Assembly: GCA_041913505.1 (NCBI GenBank)
Contig: JAYSFC010000055.1
Span: 1-21,725 of the forward strand
Direction of reading: 5' to 3'
DNA length: 21,725 bases
From: JAYSFC01 sp041913505
Lineage (GTDB): Bacteria; Pseudomonadota; Gammaproteobacteria; Burkholderiales; Burkholderiaceae_C
This document shows positions 1 through 7,146 of this stretch, in pieces. The first letter of the stretch is position 1, and every line of letters starts with the position of its first letter. The translations under genes and the position numbers were made by a program. Under the pieces are notes generated by a model that saw only the letters and a list, made by a program, of their open reading frames with translations, was not told the DNA's origin and ran no database searches.

Positions 1-379
1 GGGGCTGCCCTGGTTTCGACGTGGGTTCGGAATCGGTGTGGTGCATGTCGAGCTTGAGTGACGCTCGTAAATCTCCATTCAACAAACTAACTGCAAACGA
101 CGAACGTTTCGCACTCGCCGCTTAAATACCGGTGAGCCTTGCAACAGCACGCTGATGGGCTGGGCAAGGGGGCCGCAAGGCCTCCCGGCTGCAAGGGAAT
201 TCACATCAGCTGGTTTCATGCCGGGTACCTTGGCATGGAGCGAGATCTAAGGGTGCTGGCATTTGGCATAGCGTGCGCCTGCGCGATGCCAGAGGCGAGA
301 TTCAAAACAGAACGCTAAACATGTAGATCTGCTCGACGAAGGCTTGCGGACGCGGGTTCAATTCCCGCCAGCTCCACCA
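1..379 (+). ncRNA. ssrA: tmRNA (transfer-messenger RNA), complete
   Basis: The 5' end GGGGCTG pairs with CAGCTCC just before the encoded CCA at 377-379, forming the tRNA-like acceptor stem. The third pair is a G-U wobble, the alanyl-tRNA synthetase identity element. The T-arm GGGTTCAATTCCC lies near 353-366. The tag reading frame starts at the resume codon GCA (93) and encodes ANDERFALAA followed by TAA (123-125). tmRNA with SmpB rescues ribosomes stalled on mRNAs lacking a stop codon and marks the product for proteolysis through the LAA end. The gene is in one piece, not permuted, and begins at the first base of the window, so its promoter is not visible. Confidence 0.97.
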
Positions 380-388
380 CTCAAGACA

Positions 389-428
389 CCGCCACACACT
401 GGAAGCCCCAGTCTGTGGCGGTTTTTTC
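389..428 (+). terminator. Rho-independent terminator of ssrA
   Basis: CCGCCACA (389-396) pairs perfectly with TGTGGCGG (414-421), with a further inner CTGG/CCAG pairing, and is followed directly by TTTTTT. It lies 10 nt after the tmRNA CCA end. Confidence 0.93.
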
Positions 429-493
429 TTGCCGTTCGGGGTGCTGTGGTGTCGTGAAATTCACACCGCTTTCGCCCCGATCACCGGCTTGCC

Positions 494-853
494 TCAATGG
501 GTGCTGAGTTCGGCCAAATCGCGCTCTAGCAGTGCGGGATCGCCCAGTTGCAGCTCGATGAGGCGGCGCAAATGGGTCACGCTGTCGAGGTCGATATTGT
601 GGCAGCGCAATCCCAGATGGTGGCCTTCCACATGTGCGACTTCGGCCGACATCGCGATATGGCTCTGGTTGGCCAGCGGGACTGTGAGCTGGCACAGCGT
701 ACCCGGCGCGATGAGAGCCGGCTCCTTCGTCAACAGCAAGGCCCCTTTGAGCGACAGGTCGAGCACCTGCACACTCAGAACACTGTGGGCCGAGGTCAAC
801 TGCGCGGGTGTGTCGAACTGGACACGGACGAAATGGCGGCGTTCGTGCGGCAT
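494..853 (-). CDS. Single-domain PilZ protein (predicted c-di-GMP receptor)
   Basis: This 119-residue protein is almost entirely one PilZ domain. The two c-di-GMP binding motifs are both present: RxxxR as R6-HFV-R10 and D/NxSxxG as DLSLKG at 32-37. No other domain, signal peptide or membrane segment is visible, so it is a cytoplasmic stand-alone adaptor. In this family such proteins pass c-di-GMP levels on to motility, pili or polysaccharide machinery by binding partners. The partner cannot be read from this locus. The ATG at 853 has AGGA about 8 nt upstream. The gene lies 84 nt downstream of the dedA-rhodanese gene on the same strand and converges on ssrA, whose terminator separates them. 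Function at family level is well supported. Confidence 0.9.
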   Translation of the reverse strand: MPHERRHFVRVQFDTPAQLTSAHSVLSVQVLDLSLKGALLLTKEPALIAPGTLCQLTVPLANQSHIAMSAEVAHVEGHHLGLRCHNIDLDSVTHLRRLIELQLGDPALLERDLAELSTH

Positions 854-937
854 AGGGCTTCCTGGACGGCCAATGGTGGCTCCATGCTACTGCGTCGGGG
901 GGCTGGTGCAAGCCCTGCGGTGATGAGCGTTGCGAGG

Positions 938-1882
938 CTATGGCTTGTTCAGCTGAAACCCCGCGGCCTGCCATGCCTGCAGCCCGCCTTGCAAAGGACG
1001 CACATTGGTGAAGCCCGCACGCTGTAGCTGGCGTGTCAGCCGTGCTGCCGATATTTCGTCTGGGCAGTCGCAGTACACGACCATGCCATGCGGGTGGGCA
1101 TCGTACGGCAGCAGATGGGCGTGGGGCACGCTGCCACGGGACGGGCGTGTGGGCCATGTCTGGGCGCCGGGGATGTGGCCCGAGCGATAGGCCTCCTGAG
1201 GACGTACATCGATCAGCGTGGGTGCCGCGCCCTGCGCCTGCAATCCGTGCAGTTCCTGCACAGAGATACGGGGCATGCGCAGGGAGCGCATGGTGCGCTG
1301 GCGTTGCCACCATTTGCGCGCGACGAACACCGCCAGCGCCGTGGCCAGCAGCATCAGTCCCCATTGGCCCAGGGCCGTGAGCACCAGGAGCAGGTCTTCC
1401 ACCGTGGTGCTGAAGAGCGAGCCGAGCAGCACGGCCGAGCCCACCCAGATCAGGGCGCCGAGCGTGTCATAAAACACGAAGACGGGGCGCGGCGTACCCA
1501 CCACGCCCGCAAGTGCGCTGGCAATGGACGCAAAGCCCGGTATGAATTTGGCGATCAGCAGTGATTTGGGCCCCCAGCGGCCGTAGAGCGATTCGGTCTG
1601 CCGGATGCAGGCATCGGGCGAGAGCGAGATACGGCAGATACGGCCCAGAACACGGTGGCCGTAAATCTTGCCTGCGTGGTACCAGAGCACGTCGGCGATC
1701 AGCGCACCCGCCACGGCCAGTGCCACGATCCAGGTGCTTTGTGCTCCATCGCCTCCCGTCAGTGCTCCGGTGACCACAAGCATCGGGTAGGCGGGCAGCG
1801 GGGCACCGAGCTGCTCAATGAGCACATTGAGAAATACGACGCCGAAGCCGTACTCCCGGATAAGGTCCACCAAAAAGCCCAT
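938..1882 (-). CDS. DedA-family membrane protein fused to a C-terminal rhodanese domain
   Basis: With the chosen start the protein has 314 residues. Residues 1 to about 190 form a DedA/SNARE-associated membrane domain, with the EQLGAPLPAYP re-entrant segment near residue 23, a FIPG core near 113-116 and several hydrophobic helices. Residues from about 205 form a cytoplasmic rhodanese domain (LIDVR, GHIPGA, then VVYCDCPDE with cysteines near 271 and 273). DedA proteins are now linked to phospholipid flipping and envelope homeostasis; the rhodanese part suggests sulfur or redox chemistry at the membrane face. The ATG at 1882 places the first hydrophobic segment at the N-terminus, as usual for DedA. 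An ATG at 1921 has a better GGAG sequence but would add 13 residues. The active-site loop is shorter than the classical CX5R loop, so sulfurtransferase activity is uncertain. Confidence 0.88.
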   Translation of the reverse strand: MGFLVDLIREYGFGVVFLNVLIEQLGAPLPAYPMLVVTGALTGGDGAQSTWIVALAVAGALIADVLWYHAGKIYGHRVLGRICRISLSPDACIRQTESLYGRWGPKSLLIAKFIPGFASIASALAGVVGTPRPVFVFYDTLGALIWVGSAVLLGSLFSTTVEDLLLVLTALGQWGLMLLATALAVFVARKWWQRQRTMRSLRMPRISVQELHGLQAQGAAPTLIDVRPQEAYRSGHIPGAQTWPTRPSRGSVPHAHLLPYDAHPHGMVVYCDCPDEISAARLTRQLQRAGFTNVRPLQGGLQAWQAAGFQLNKP

Positions 1883-2162
1883 GTATTCGCCCGCCGCTGT
1901 GCTTGGCCGGTTGCCAACCATTGGCTCCTGCAGTGCCAGATCACAAGGCACCCATGTTAGCGGCCAAGCGGGTGTTTGATGAGTCCCCGAACCAGGGAAA
2001 CAGTGTTGCGCTGCTGGGACAGTGCCTGTGCACCGAAGGGCGCCATTGGGCGCCGTGGGCCGCGGCAGACAACAGCTACTTACACCTTTAACCGCCACAA
2101 GGGCATCCGCAGCCCCCTGGGTTTGTTACAAATGGGGCATGCTCCATTTCAACCGTTATTCC

Positions 2163-2633
2163 ATGATGAACCGCGTACAGCACCTCGCTGCCCTGGGAGG
2201 CGTTGCCGTTGCCCTGTGGGCTGCGGCGGGTGGTGCCCAGGCACAAGCCTATATCAATGGCTCCGTGAGCGGGCAGATTGCCCCGGGGGTATACGGCCGA
2301 GTCGATATCGGCAATGGGCCTCCCCCCGCCCTGTTGTACCCCCAGCCCGTGGTGATCTCGCCGCCTGCCGTGCTCGTACCCCATCCTGCTCCGGTGTACA
2401 TGTACGTGCCGCCGGGCCATGCCAAGCACTGGAGCAAGCACTGCGCGCGCTACAACGCTTGCGGCCAGCCCGTGTATTTTCTGAAGAGCCCGCCACCCCG
2501 TTATGGCTATGGGGAGCCGCGCTGGCGTGAGGACGATCGCCGCCGCGACTGGGATCGCCGCCAGGGCAATTGGGACGACGACCACCGCCGAGGCCGTGGC
2601 CATGGCAAGGGGCACGGTCGCCAGGACGATTAG
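2163..2633 (+). CDS. Secreted hypothetical protein with Pro-rich core and Arg/Asp/Gly/His-rich tail
   Basis: The 156-residue product starts with a clear Sec signal peptide (basic MMNRVQH, then a hydrophobic core, ending AGGAQAQA). The mature part has a Gly/Pro-rich segment (NGSVSGQIAPGVYGRV, then several PP pairs) and a small motif VPPGHAKHWSKHCARYNACGQPVYF with two Cys and several His. It ends in a highly charged tail (RRDWDRR, DDDHRRGRGHGKGHGRQDD). I recognise this as resembling hypothetical periplasmic proteins of Comamonadaceae, but no function is known to me. The His- and Cys-rich motif and HGKGHG tail could bind metal, which is inference. The start is ATG at 2163 or 2166; neither has a strong Shine-Dalgarno sequence. 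An ATG at 2139 is possible but would lengthen the signal peptide. Confidence 0.72.
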   Translation: MMNRVQHLAALGGVAVALWAAAGGAQAQAYINGSVSGQIAPGVYGRVDIGNGPPPALLYPQPVVISPPAVLVPHPAPVYMYVPPGHAKHWSKHCARYNACGQPVYFLKSPPPRYGYGEPRWREDDRRRDWDRRQGNWDDDHRRGRGHGKGHGRQDD

Positions 2634-2709
2634 TCGCCGCTGCACGTTGGGCTCCGTGGGCGCGCTTTACCGGCGCGGGCCGGCCGTGAAGGCATTAAGC
2701 TAGTACCTT

Positions 2710-3459
2710 ATGGCCCACGTTACCTTCTCCCCTCCCTACACCACCCCGGAACAGGCGGCCCAGGCGCTGCGCGATGTCGGCTATGCCGTGCTGCGTCCCC
2801 GGGACGTGGCGTCTTGGGCGGGCGTGGATTTGTCTGAGCTGGAGCAATTCAACGCCGACTGGGCAGGCCTACCGCCCGACGATTTCCTCAAGGACGGAGG
2901 GCGCTACCGCCGCCGTCGCCATTCGTGCTTCGTCGTCGAGGGCGATGTGGTGCGCCAGGTGCCCCACCGCGCGCATTGGCAGCCCGTGGAATACAACGCG
3001 CTGCATGGAGGCATGCAGCGCTGGTTTGCGCCCATGCTGGATTCCACCGTGGCGCAGCCCGCCTGGCGGCGTCTGCTGGCGGCGCTTGCGCGGGTGTCAG
3101 GCGCGGTGTTCGCGCGCGGCGAATCCGTGCCGTGGTACGTGGAAGCGCACCAATTCCGCATCGACACCACGGACGGCATTGGCCGGCCCACGCCCGAGGG
3201 CGCGCACCGCGATGGCGTGGACCTCGTGGCCGTGTTCCTCGTGGGGCGCGAAGGGGTCAAGGGCGGTGAGACGCGCGTGTTCGAGGCCACGGGGCCGAAT
3301 GGCCAGCGCTTCACGCTGACAGAACCCTGGTCGGTGCTGTTGCTTGATGATGCGCGCATGATCCATGAAACCACACCCATCCAGCCCGCCGCACCGGGAG
3401 GGTGCCGCGACACCTTGGTCGTGACCTGCCGCCAGGGTGCCTTCCAGGGAGCCGCGTAG
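2710..3459 (+). CDS. 2OG-Fe(II) dioxygenase family protein (PF10014 type)
   Basis: The 249-residue soluble protein matches the 2OG-Fe dioxygenase family that includes the Bacillus isoleucine dioxygenase and E. coli BsmA. The iron triad is visible as H166-x-D168 (EGAHRDGVD) and H219 (RMIHETTP). R233 in the CRDTLVVT strand is the expected 2-oxoglutarate carboxylate ligand. Such enzymes hydroxylate free amino acids, with decarboxylation of 2-oxoglutarate to succinate. The substrate here cannot be told from the sequence. The gene stands alone: 76 nt after the secreted protein and 97 nt before uspA, which has its own promoter region. The ATG at 2710 has no good ribosome binding site, but no better upstream start exists. 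Confidence 0.85.
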   Translation: MAHVTFSPPYTTPEQAAQALRDVGYAVLRPRDVASWAGVDLSELEQFNADWAGLPPDDFLKDGGRYRRRRHSCFVVEGDVVRQVPHRAHWQPVEYNALHGGMQRWFAPMLDSTVAQPAWRRLLAALARVSGAVFARGESVPWYVEAHQFRIDTTDGIGRPTPEGAHRDGVDLVAVFLVGREGVKGGETRVFEATGPNGQRFTLTEPWSVLLLDDARMIHETTPIQPAAPGGCRDTLVVTCRQGAFQGAA

Positions 3460-3484
3460 AGATATCCAGGCAAGCCATGCTGGT

Positions 3485-3498
3485 TTGATGCGAATCAA
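3485..3498 (+). promoter_or_regulatory. FNR/ANR-type box upstream of the universal stress gene
   Basis: TTGAT-GCGA-ATCAA is a perfect match to the FNR/ANR consensus TTGATNNNNATCAA. Its centre (3491.5) would give a class II (-41.5) promoter with a start near 3533 and a weak -10 CACACT at 3521-3526. That start is about 24 nt before the uspA ATG. Confidence 0.75.
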
Positions 3499-3556
3499 GA
3501 CGATGCCTCTGCCGCGCATCCACACTGGTCACCACTGCAACGAAGGAGAGAAGCTC

Positions 3557-3994
3557 ATGTTCAAACACATTCTGGTTCCCGTGGACGGCTCCGAAACGTC
3601 GATGAAGGCTGTGGTCAAGGCGGCAGGCCTCGCCAAGACCTTTGGCAGCGCGGTCACGGCGCTGTATGTGATCGATCCCTATCCGTTCACGGGTGTGGGC
3701 GCCGATTTTGCCTACGGCCAGGCCCAGTACCTGAGTGCTGCCACGGCGGAGGCCAACCAGGCCTTGGACGTGGCCAAGAAGACTTTGGAAGAGGCGGGCG
3801 TGCAGGTGACCACCTTGGTCGGTGAGGGCCATGCGGTGCATGAAGGCATTGAGCGCGTGCTCAGGAGCTCCGGTGCCGATCTGATCGTGATGGGCTCGCA
3901 TGGGCGCCGCGGCCTGGAGAAGCTCGTGCTTGGCAGCGTCACGCAGCGCGTGCTGGGCGTGGTGCATGTGCCCGTACTGGTGGTGCGCGACTGA
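3557..3994 (+). CDS. Universal stress protein, UspA family (single domain)
   Basis: The 145-residue cytoplasmic protein is one Usp domain. It opens with the typical MFKHILVPVDGSE strand and loop (VD for the nucleotide) and carries the ATP-binding motif G-2x-G-9x-G(S/T) at G113, G116 and G126-S127. It therefore belongs to the ATP-binding rather than the non-binding class. These proteins accumulate under starvation, hypoxia or redox stress and help survival by poorly defined means. The start at 3557 is fixed by AAGGAGAG at 3543-3550. A perfect FNR/ANR box lies 58 nt upstream of the start, pointing to induction at low oxygen. The gene converges on the hemerythrin gene with a shared terminator. 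Confidence 0.93.
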   Translation: MFKHILVPVDGSETSMKAVVKAAGLAKTFGSAVTALYVIDPYPFTGVGADFAYGQAQYLSAATAEANQALDVAKKTLEEAGVQVTTLVGEGHAVHEGIERVLRSSGADLIVMGSHGRRGLEKLVLGSVTQRVLGVVHVPVLVVRD

Positions 3995-4020
3995 TACTGC
4001 ACTGCGCCAGCACTGCAGCG

Positions 4021-4046
4021 AAAACGGCCCCTCTGGGGCCGTTTTT
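4021..4046. terminator. Bidirectional Rho-independent terminator between uspA-type and hemerythrin genes
   Basis: AAAACGGCCCC-TCT-GGGGCCGTTTTT forms an 11-bp stem with a U-tract on the plus transcript and, by symmetry, on the minus transcript. It serves both convergent genes. Confidence 0.9.
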
Positions 4047-4077
4047 CATGGAGCGTCCAAAAAAAGAAGGCTGAGAC

Positions 4078-4590
4078 TCAGCGGTCGAACAGGCGCGCCA
4101 GCCAGTTCTTCTTCACACGGCGCTGCTCCAGTTCTTGTAGCACTTCGGCCTTGAGGCGCTCCTTTTCGGCGGTCGGGCTGGACTCACGTGCCATGCGCAG
4201 GTAGGCCTTGGCCGAATCCACATAGCCGTGGTCCTCGTTGCGGATGTGGTTGAACAGCCAGCGCGAGAGCATGCCATGCAGTTCGGCGGCCACGTCTTCG
4301 CCGGCATCGAAGCGCGATTGCATCTCGGCCACACGGCGCGTGAACAGTTCGTGCACTTTCTTGTGCGGGCCTGAGAACAGATAGCCGGCGCTCTCCATCA
4401 GGCTTTCCTCGAAGACGAAGTGCGAAACGGTGTAGTCCACCATCTCGCCGATCACTTCGCCGATGCCATCGCGGTCGTGCGTGGAGCGCAACTCGTAGAG
4501 TTTGTTGATGTAGTCGACGATGCGGCGGTGCTGCCTGTCGATTTCGTCGATACCGGTATCAAGTTCAGGGACCCAGACCAACACGGCCAT
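4078..4590 (-). CDS. Bacteriohemerythrin (oxygen-binding di-iron protein)
   Basis: The 170-residue protein begins with the family signature MAVLVWVPELDTGIDEID. All di-iron ligands can be found in order: H21, H57, E61 (HFVFEE), H76 and H80 (PHKKVHELF), H115 and D120 (NHIRNED). Single-domain hemerythrins bind O2 reversibly and are thought to store or carry oxygen to membrane oxidases or act as oxygen sensors. Residues after about 135 form a charged, probably coiled C-terminal extension beyond the four-helix bundle, ending in a basic-hydrophobic segment (KKNWLARLF) that could touch the membrane (inference). The ATG at 4590 follows GGAGAA with good spacing. The upstream region has a degenerate FNR-like site with class II geometry. 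Confidence 0.93.
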   Translation of the reverse strand: MAVLVWVPELDTGIDEIDRQHRRIVDYINKLYELRSTHDRDGIGEVIGEMVDYTVSHFVFEESLMESAGYLFSGPHKKVHELFTRRVAEMQSRFDAGEDVAAELHGMLSRWLFNHIRNEDHGYVDSAKAYLRMARESSPTAEKERLKAEVLQELEQRRVKKNWLARLFDR

Positions 4591-4622
4591 GACATTCTCC
4601 AGAATCCAAAATCTTCCGGGTG

Positions 4623-4664
4623 AGTATCCAGGGGCTTGATCCGGTGCGCCTTGATGCAAGTCAC
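4623..4664 (-). promoter_or_regulatory. Candidate FNR-type class II promoter of the hemerythrin gene
   Basis: On the minus strand GTGAC-TTGC-ATCAA (4664-4651) matches 8 of 10 defined FNR-box bases. GATACT (4628-4623) is a 4/6 match to the -10 consensus. A start 7 nt past that hexamer (about 4616) puts the box centre exactly at -41.5, the class II distance. Confidence 0.45.
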
Positions 4665-4742
4665 GTGGTGCGTGATCTGTGTGCGGTGTTGGCGGAGGGA
4701 CGGCGTACCGGCCTGCCGCCGTCCCTGGTACGCCGGGCGCGC

Positions 4743-5726
4743 TTATTCGATCTTGGCGCCCGAGGCCTCGACGATACCCTTCCACTTGGCATAGTCGGTC
4801 TTGAGCAGCGTGCTGAACTGCGCGGCCGTCATGGCCTCGGGTTCGGCGCCCTGGGCGTGGATGGCAGCCTTCACGTCGGCCTGGGCCAGCAGCTTGTTGA
4901 TCTCGGTGTTGAGCGTGGTGACCACGCTGGCAGGGGTGCCGGCCGGGGCGAGGATGCCGTACCAGGTGCTCACGTCAAAGTCCTTGAAGCCCGACTCGGC
5001 CACGGTGGGCACGTCGGGCAGCGAGGAGCTGCGCTTGATCGAAGTCACGGCCAGCGGGCGCAGCTTGCCGGCCTTGATCTGGCCCATGGCCGAGGGCAGG
5101 GACGACACGAGCAGGTCCACATTGCCGGCCAGTGCGTCCATGAGCGCGGGGTTGGAGCCCTTGTAGGGGATATGCACCAGCTTCACGCCGGCGGCCTTCT
5201 CGAACAGGTCGCCTGCGAGGTGGATGGAGGTGCCGTTGCCGGGCGAGCCGTAGGTGATCTTGCCGGGCGTGGCGCGTGCGGCGGCCACCACGTCGGCCAG
5301 CGTCTTGAACTTGGAGCTGCTGCTGGTGGCGATCACCACGGGCGTGTAGGCCACATGGGCCACGGCCACGAGGTCCTTGGTCGGGTCCCAGGGCAGGTTC
5401 TTGTAGAGCCAGGGGCCGATGACGAGGTTGTCCTTCTGGCCCATCACGATGTCATAGCCCGTGGGGGCTGCCTTGGTGGCTTCGGTGATGCCGATGGTGC
5501 CGCCGGCGCCGGCCTTGTTGTCGGGCACCACGGTCCACTTGTTCACTTCGGTGAGCTTGGTGGCCACGAGGCGCGCGAGGATGTCGGTGCCGCCGCCGGG
5601 AGGGAAGGGCACGATCAGCCGCACGGGCTTGGTGCCGGGGTAGGCCGCGGCGGGGGCAGTTTGCGCCTGGGCGCTGGCGCCCAGGGCCAGTGCCAGGGCG
5701 GTGAAGGAAATCAGTTGGCGAAGCAT
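4743..5726 (-). CDS. Tripartite tricarboxylate transporter substrate-binding protein, Bug family
   Basis: The 327-residue protein has a Sec signal peptide (MLRQLISFTALALALGASAQA) and then the Bug/TctC fold. Family hallmarks are visible: YPGTKPVRLIVPFPPGGGTD, AGAGGTIG, GYDIVMG, and the VPTVAESG segment before the last lobe. These periplasmic proteins bind small carboxylates and present them to TctAB-type membrane partners, although most Bug genes in Burkholderiales are orphans. No tctA or tctB partner is in the window, so this is also an orphan. It lies 155 nt downstream of the thiolase gene on the same strand, so co-expression is possible but not shown. The ATG at 5726 is chosen because it starts the signal peptide and follows GGAGA. 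Confidence 0.92.
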   Translation of the reverse strand: MLRQLISFTALALALGASAQAQTAPAAAYPGTKPVRLIVPFPPGGGTDILARLVATKLTEVNKWTVVPDNKAGAGGTIGITEATKAAPTGYDIVMGQKDNLVIGPWLYKNLPWDPTKDLVAVAHVAYTPVVIATSSSSKFKTLADVVAAARATPGKITYGSPGNGTSIHLAGDLFEKAAGVKLVHIPYKGSNPALMDALAGNVDLLVSSLPSAMGQIKAGKLRPLAVTSIKRSSSLPDVPTVAESGFKDFDVSTWYGILAPAGTPASVVTTLNTEINKLLAQADVKAAIHAQGAEPEAMTAAQFSTLLKTDYAKWKGIVEASGAKIE

Positions 5727-5881
5727 GGGAAAAGTCTCCGTGAAATGGGGGCTGCGTCTGGTGCGCGCCGCGTCCCGCGCCGGGCGCGGAGGCCCTGGAT
5801 GATCGCCGATGCGGCGGCGCCCCACCGTGCCGAAACGGGAGGGCGGCATCGCAAGCGGCGATGGCTGTGCGGCGGGGCGTG

Positions 5882-7066
5882 TCAGAGGCGTTCGAAGATC
5901 GCAGCGATGCCCTGGCCGCCGCCGATGCACATGGTCACCAGCGCGTAGCGGCCCTGGATGCGTTGCAGCTCGTGCAAGGCCTTCACGGTGATGAGCGCAC
6001 CCGTGGCGCCGATGGGGTGGCCCAGCGAGATGCCCGAGCCATTGGGGTTGACCTTGGCCGGGTCCAGGCCCAGGTCGCGCGTCACCGCGCAGGCCTGGGC
6101 GGCGAAGGCCTCATTGGCCTCGATCACGTCCAGATCCTGCACCGTGAGGCCGGCTTTCTTGAGCGCGAGTTGCGTGGCGGGCACGGGGCCGATGCCCATG
6201 TACTTCGGGTCCACGCCTGCGTGGGCGTAGGCCACGAGACGCGCCAGCGGCTTGGCGCTGCGTGCCTGTGCCGTCTTCGCCTCCATGAGCACCACGGCGG
6301 CGGCGGCGTCGTTGATGCCCGAGGCGTTGCCCGCCGTCACCGTGCCGTTCTCCTTCGCGAACACGGGCTTGAGCTTGGCCATGTCCTCCAGCGTGGCGCC
6401 GGGGCGGAAGTGCTCGTCCGTGGCATAGGCCACCTCGCCCTTCTTGCTCTTGAGCATGACGGGCACGATCTGATCCTTGAAGTAGCCCGCTTGCGTGGCG
6501 CGTTCGGCGCGGTTGTGGCTTTCTACGGCCAGACGGTCCTGGTCTTCGCGCGTGATGCCCCACTTGGCCGCGATGTTCTCGGCCGTCACGCCCATGTGGA
6601 TGGCGTGGAAGGGATCGTGCAGCGCGCCGATCATCATGTCGACCATCTTGGTGTCGCCCATGCGCGCGCCCCAGCGGCTCGAAAGGCTGGCGTAGGGCGC
6701 GCGGCTCATCACTTCGGCGCCTGCGCCAATGGCGATGTCGGCGTCGCCCAGCAGGATGGTCTGGCTCGCGTTCACGATGGCCTGCAGGCCCGAGCCGCAC
6801 AGGCGGTTCACGTTGAACGCGGGCGTGCCCTCGGCGCAGCCACCCTGGAGGGCGGCCACGCGCGAGAGGTACATGTCCTTGGGCTCGGTGTTCACCACAT
6901 GGCCGAACACGACGTGGCCGACGTCCTTGCCCTCCACGCTGGCGCGCGCGAGCGACTCGCGCACCACGAGCGCGCCGAGCTCGGTGGGCGGCACGTCCTT
7001 GAGGCTGCCGCCAAAGGTGCCGATGGCAGTGCGCACGGCGGAGACAACAACAACTTCACGGGTCAT
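5882..7066 (-). CDS. bktB: Acetyl-CoA acyltransferase / beta-ketothiolase, BktB-like
   Basis: The 394-residue enzyme has the length and sequence character of BktB of Cupriavidus necator, which I recognise from the start (MTREVVVVSAVRTAIGTFGG) and the end (CIGGGQGIAAIFERL). Thiolase catalytic residues are present: nucleophile C90 in NRLCGSG, the His in GHPIGATG near 350 and the second Cys in CIGGGQG near 380. It condenses two acetyl-CoA, or acetyl- and propionyl-CoA, to 3-ketoacyl-CoA, or works in the degradative direction. In relatives this feeds polyhydroxyalkanoate synthesis, but no phaB or phaC is nearby, so the pathway here is open. The ATG at 7066 follows AAAGGA; an upstream ATG at 7087 lacks such support. 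The SDR gene ends 80 nt upstream on the same strand. Confidence 0.93.
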   Translation of the reverse strand: MTREVVVVSAVRTAIGTFGGSLKDVPPTELGALVVRESLARASVEGKDVGHVVFGHVVNTEPKDMYLSRVAALQGGCAEGTPAFNVNRLCGSGLQAIVNASQTILLGDADIAIGAGAEVMSRAPYASLSSRWGARMGDTKMVDMMIGALHDPFHAIHMGVTAENIAAKWGITREDQDRLAVESHNRAERATQAGYFKDQIVPVMLKSKKGEVAYATDEHFRPGATLEDMAKLKPVFAKENGTVTAGNASGINDAAAAVVLMEAKTAQARSAKPLARLVAYAHAGVDPKYMGIGPVPATQLALKKAGLTVQDLDVIEANEAFAAQACAVTRDLGLDPAKVNPNGSGISLGHPIGATGALITVKALHELQRIQGRYALVTMCIGGGQGIAAIFERL

Positions 7067-7121
7067 GGGGAGTCCTTTCAGTTCCAAAACGGCACACAGT
7101 GCTTGAGCCGCGGATCTAGTC

Positions 7122-7144
7122 TGCTATCAAAATAAGAGTATTGG
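7122..7144. repeat. Degenerate fragment resembling the intergenic repeat at 10131
   Basis: TGCTATCAAAATAAGAG followed by TATTGG resembles the first part of the repeat at 10131-10196 (TGCTATTGAAAATATAG, CTGTTGG). The second palindrome is missing. It sits in the 80-nt gap between the SDR and thiolase genes. Confidence 0.4.
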
Positions 7145-7146
7145 TT

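Noticed and set aside
4620..7135. Long plus-strand open frames opposite the Bug and thiolase genes
   Set aside because: They are Gly/His/Arg-rich antisense shadows of well-recognised genes.
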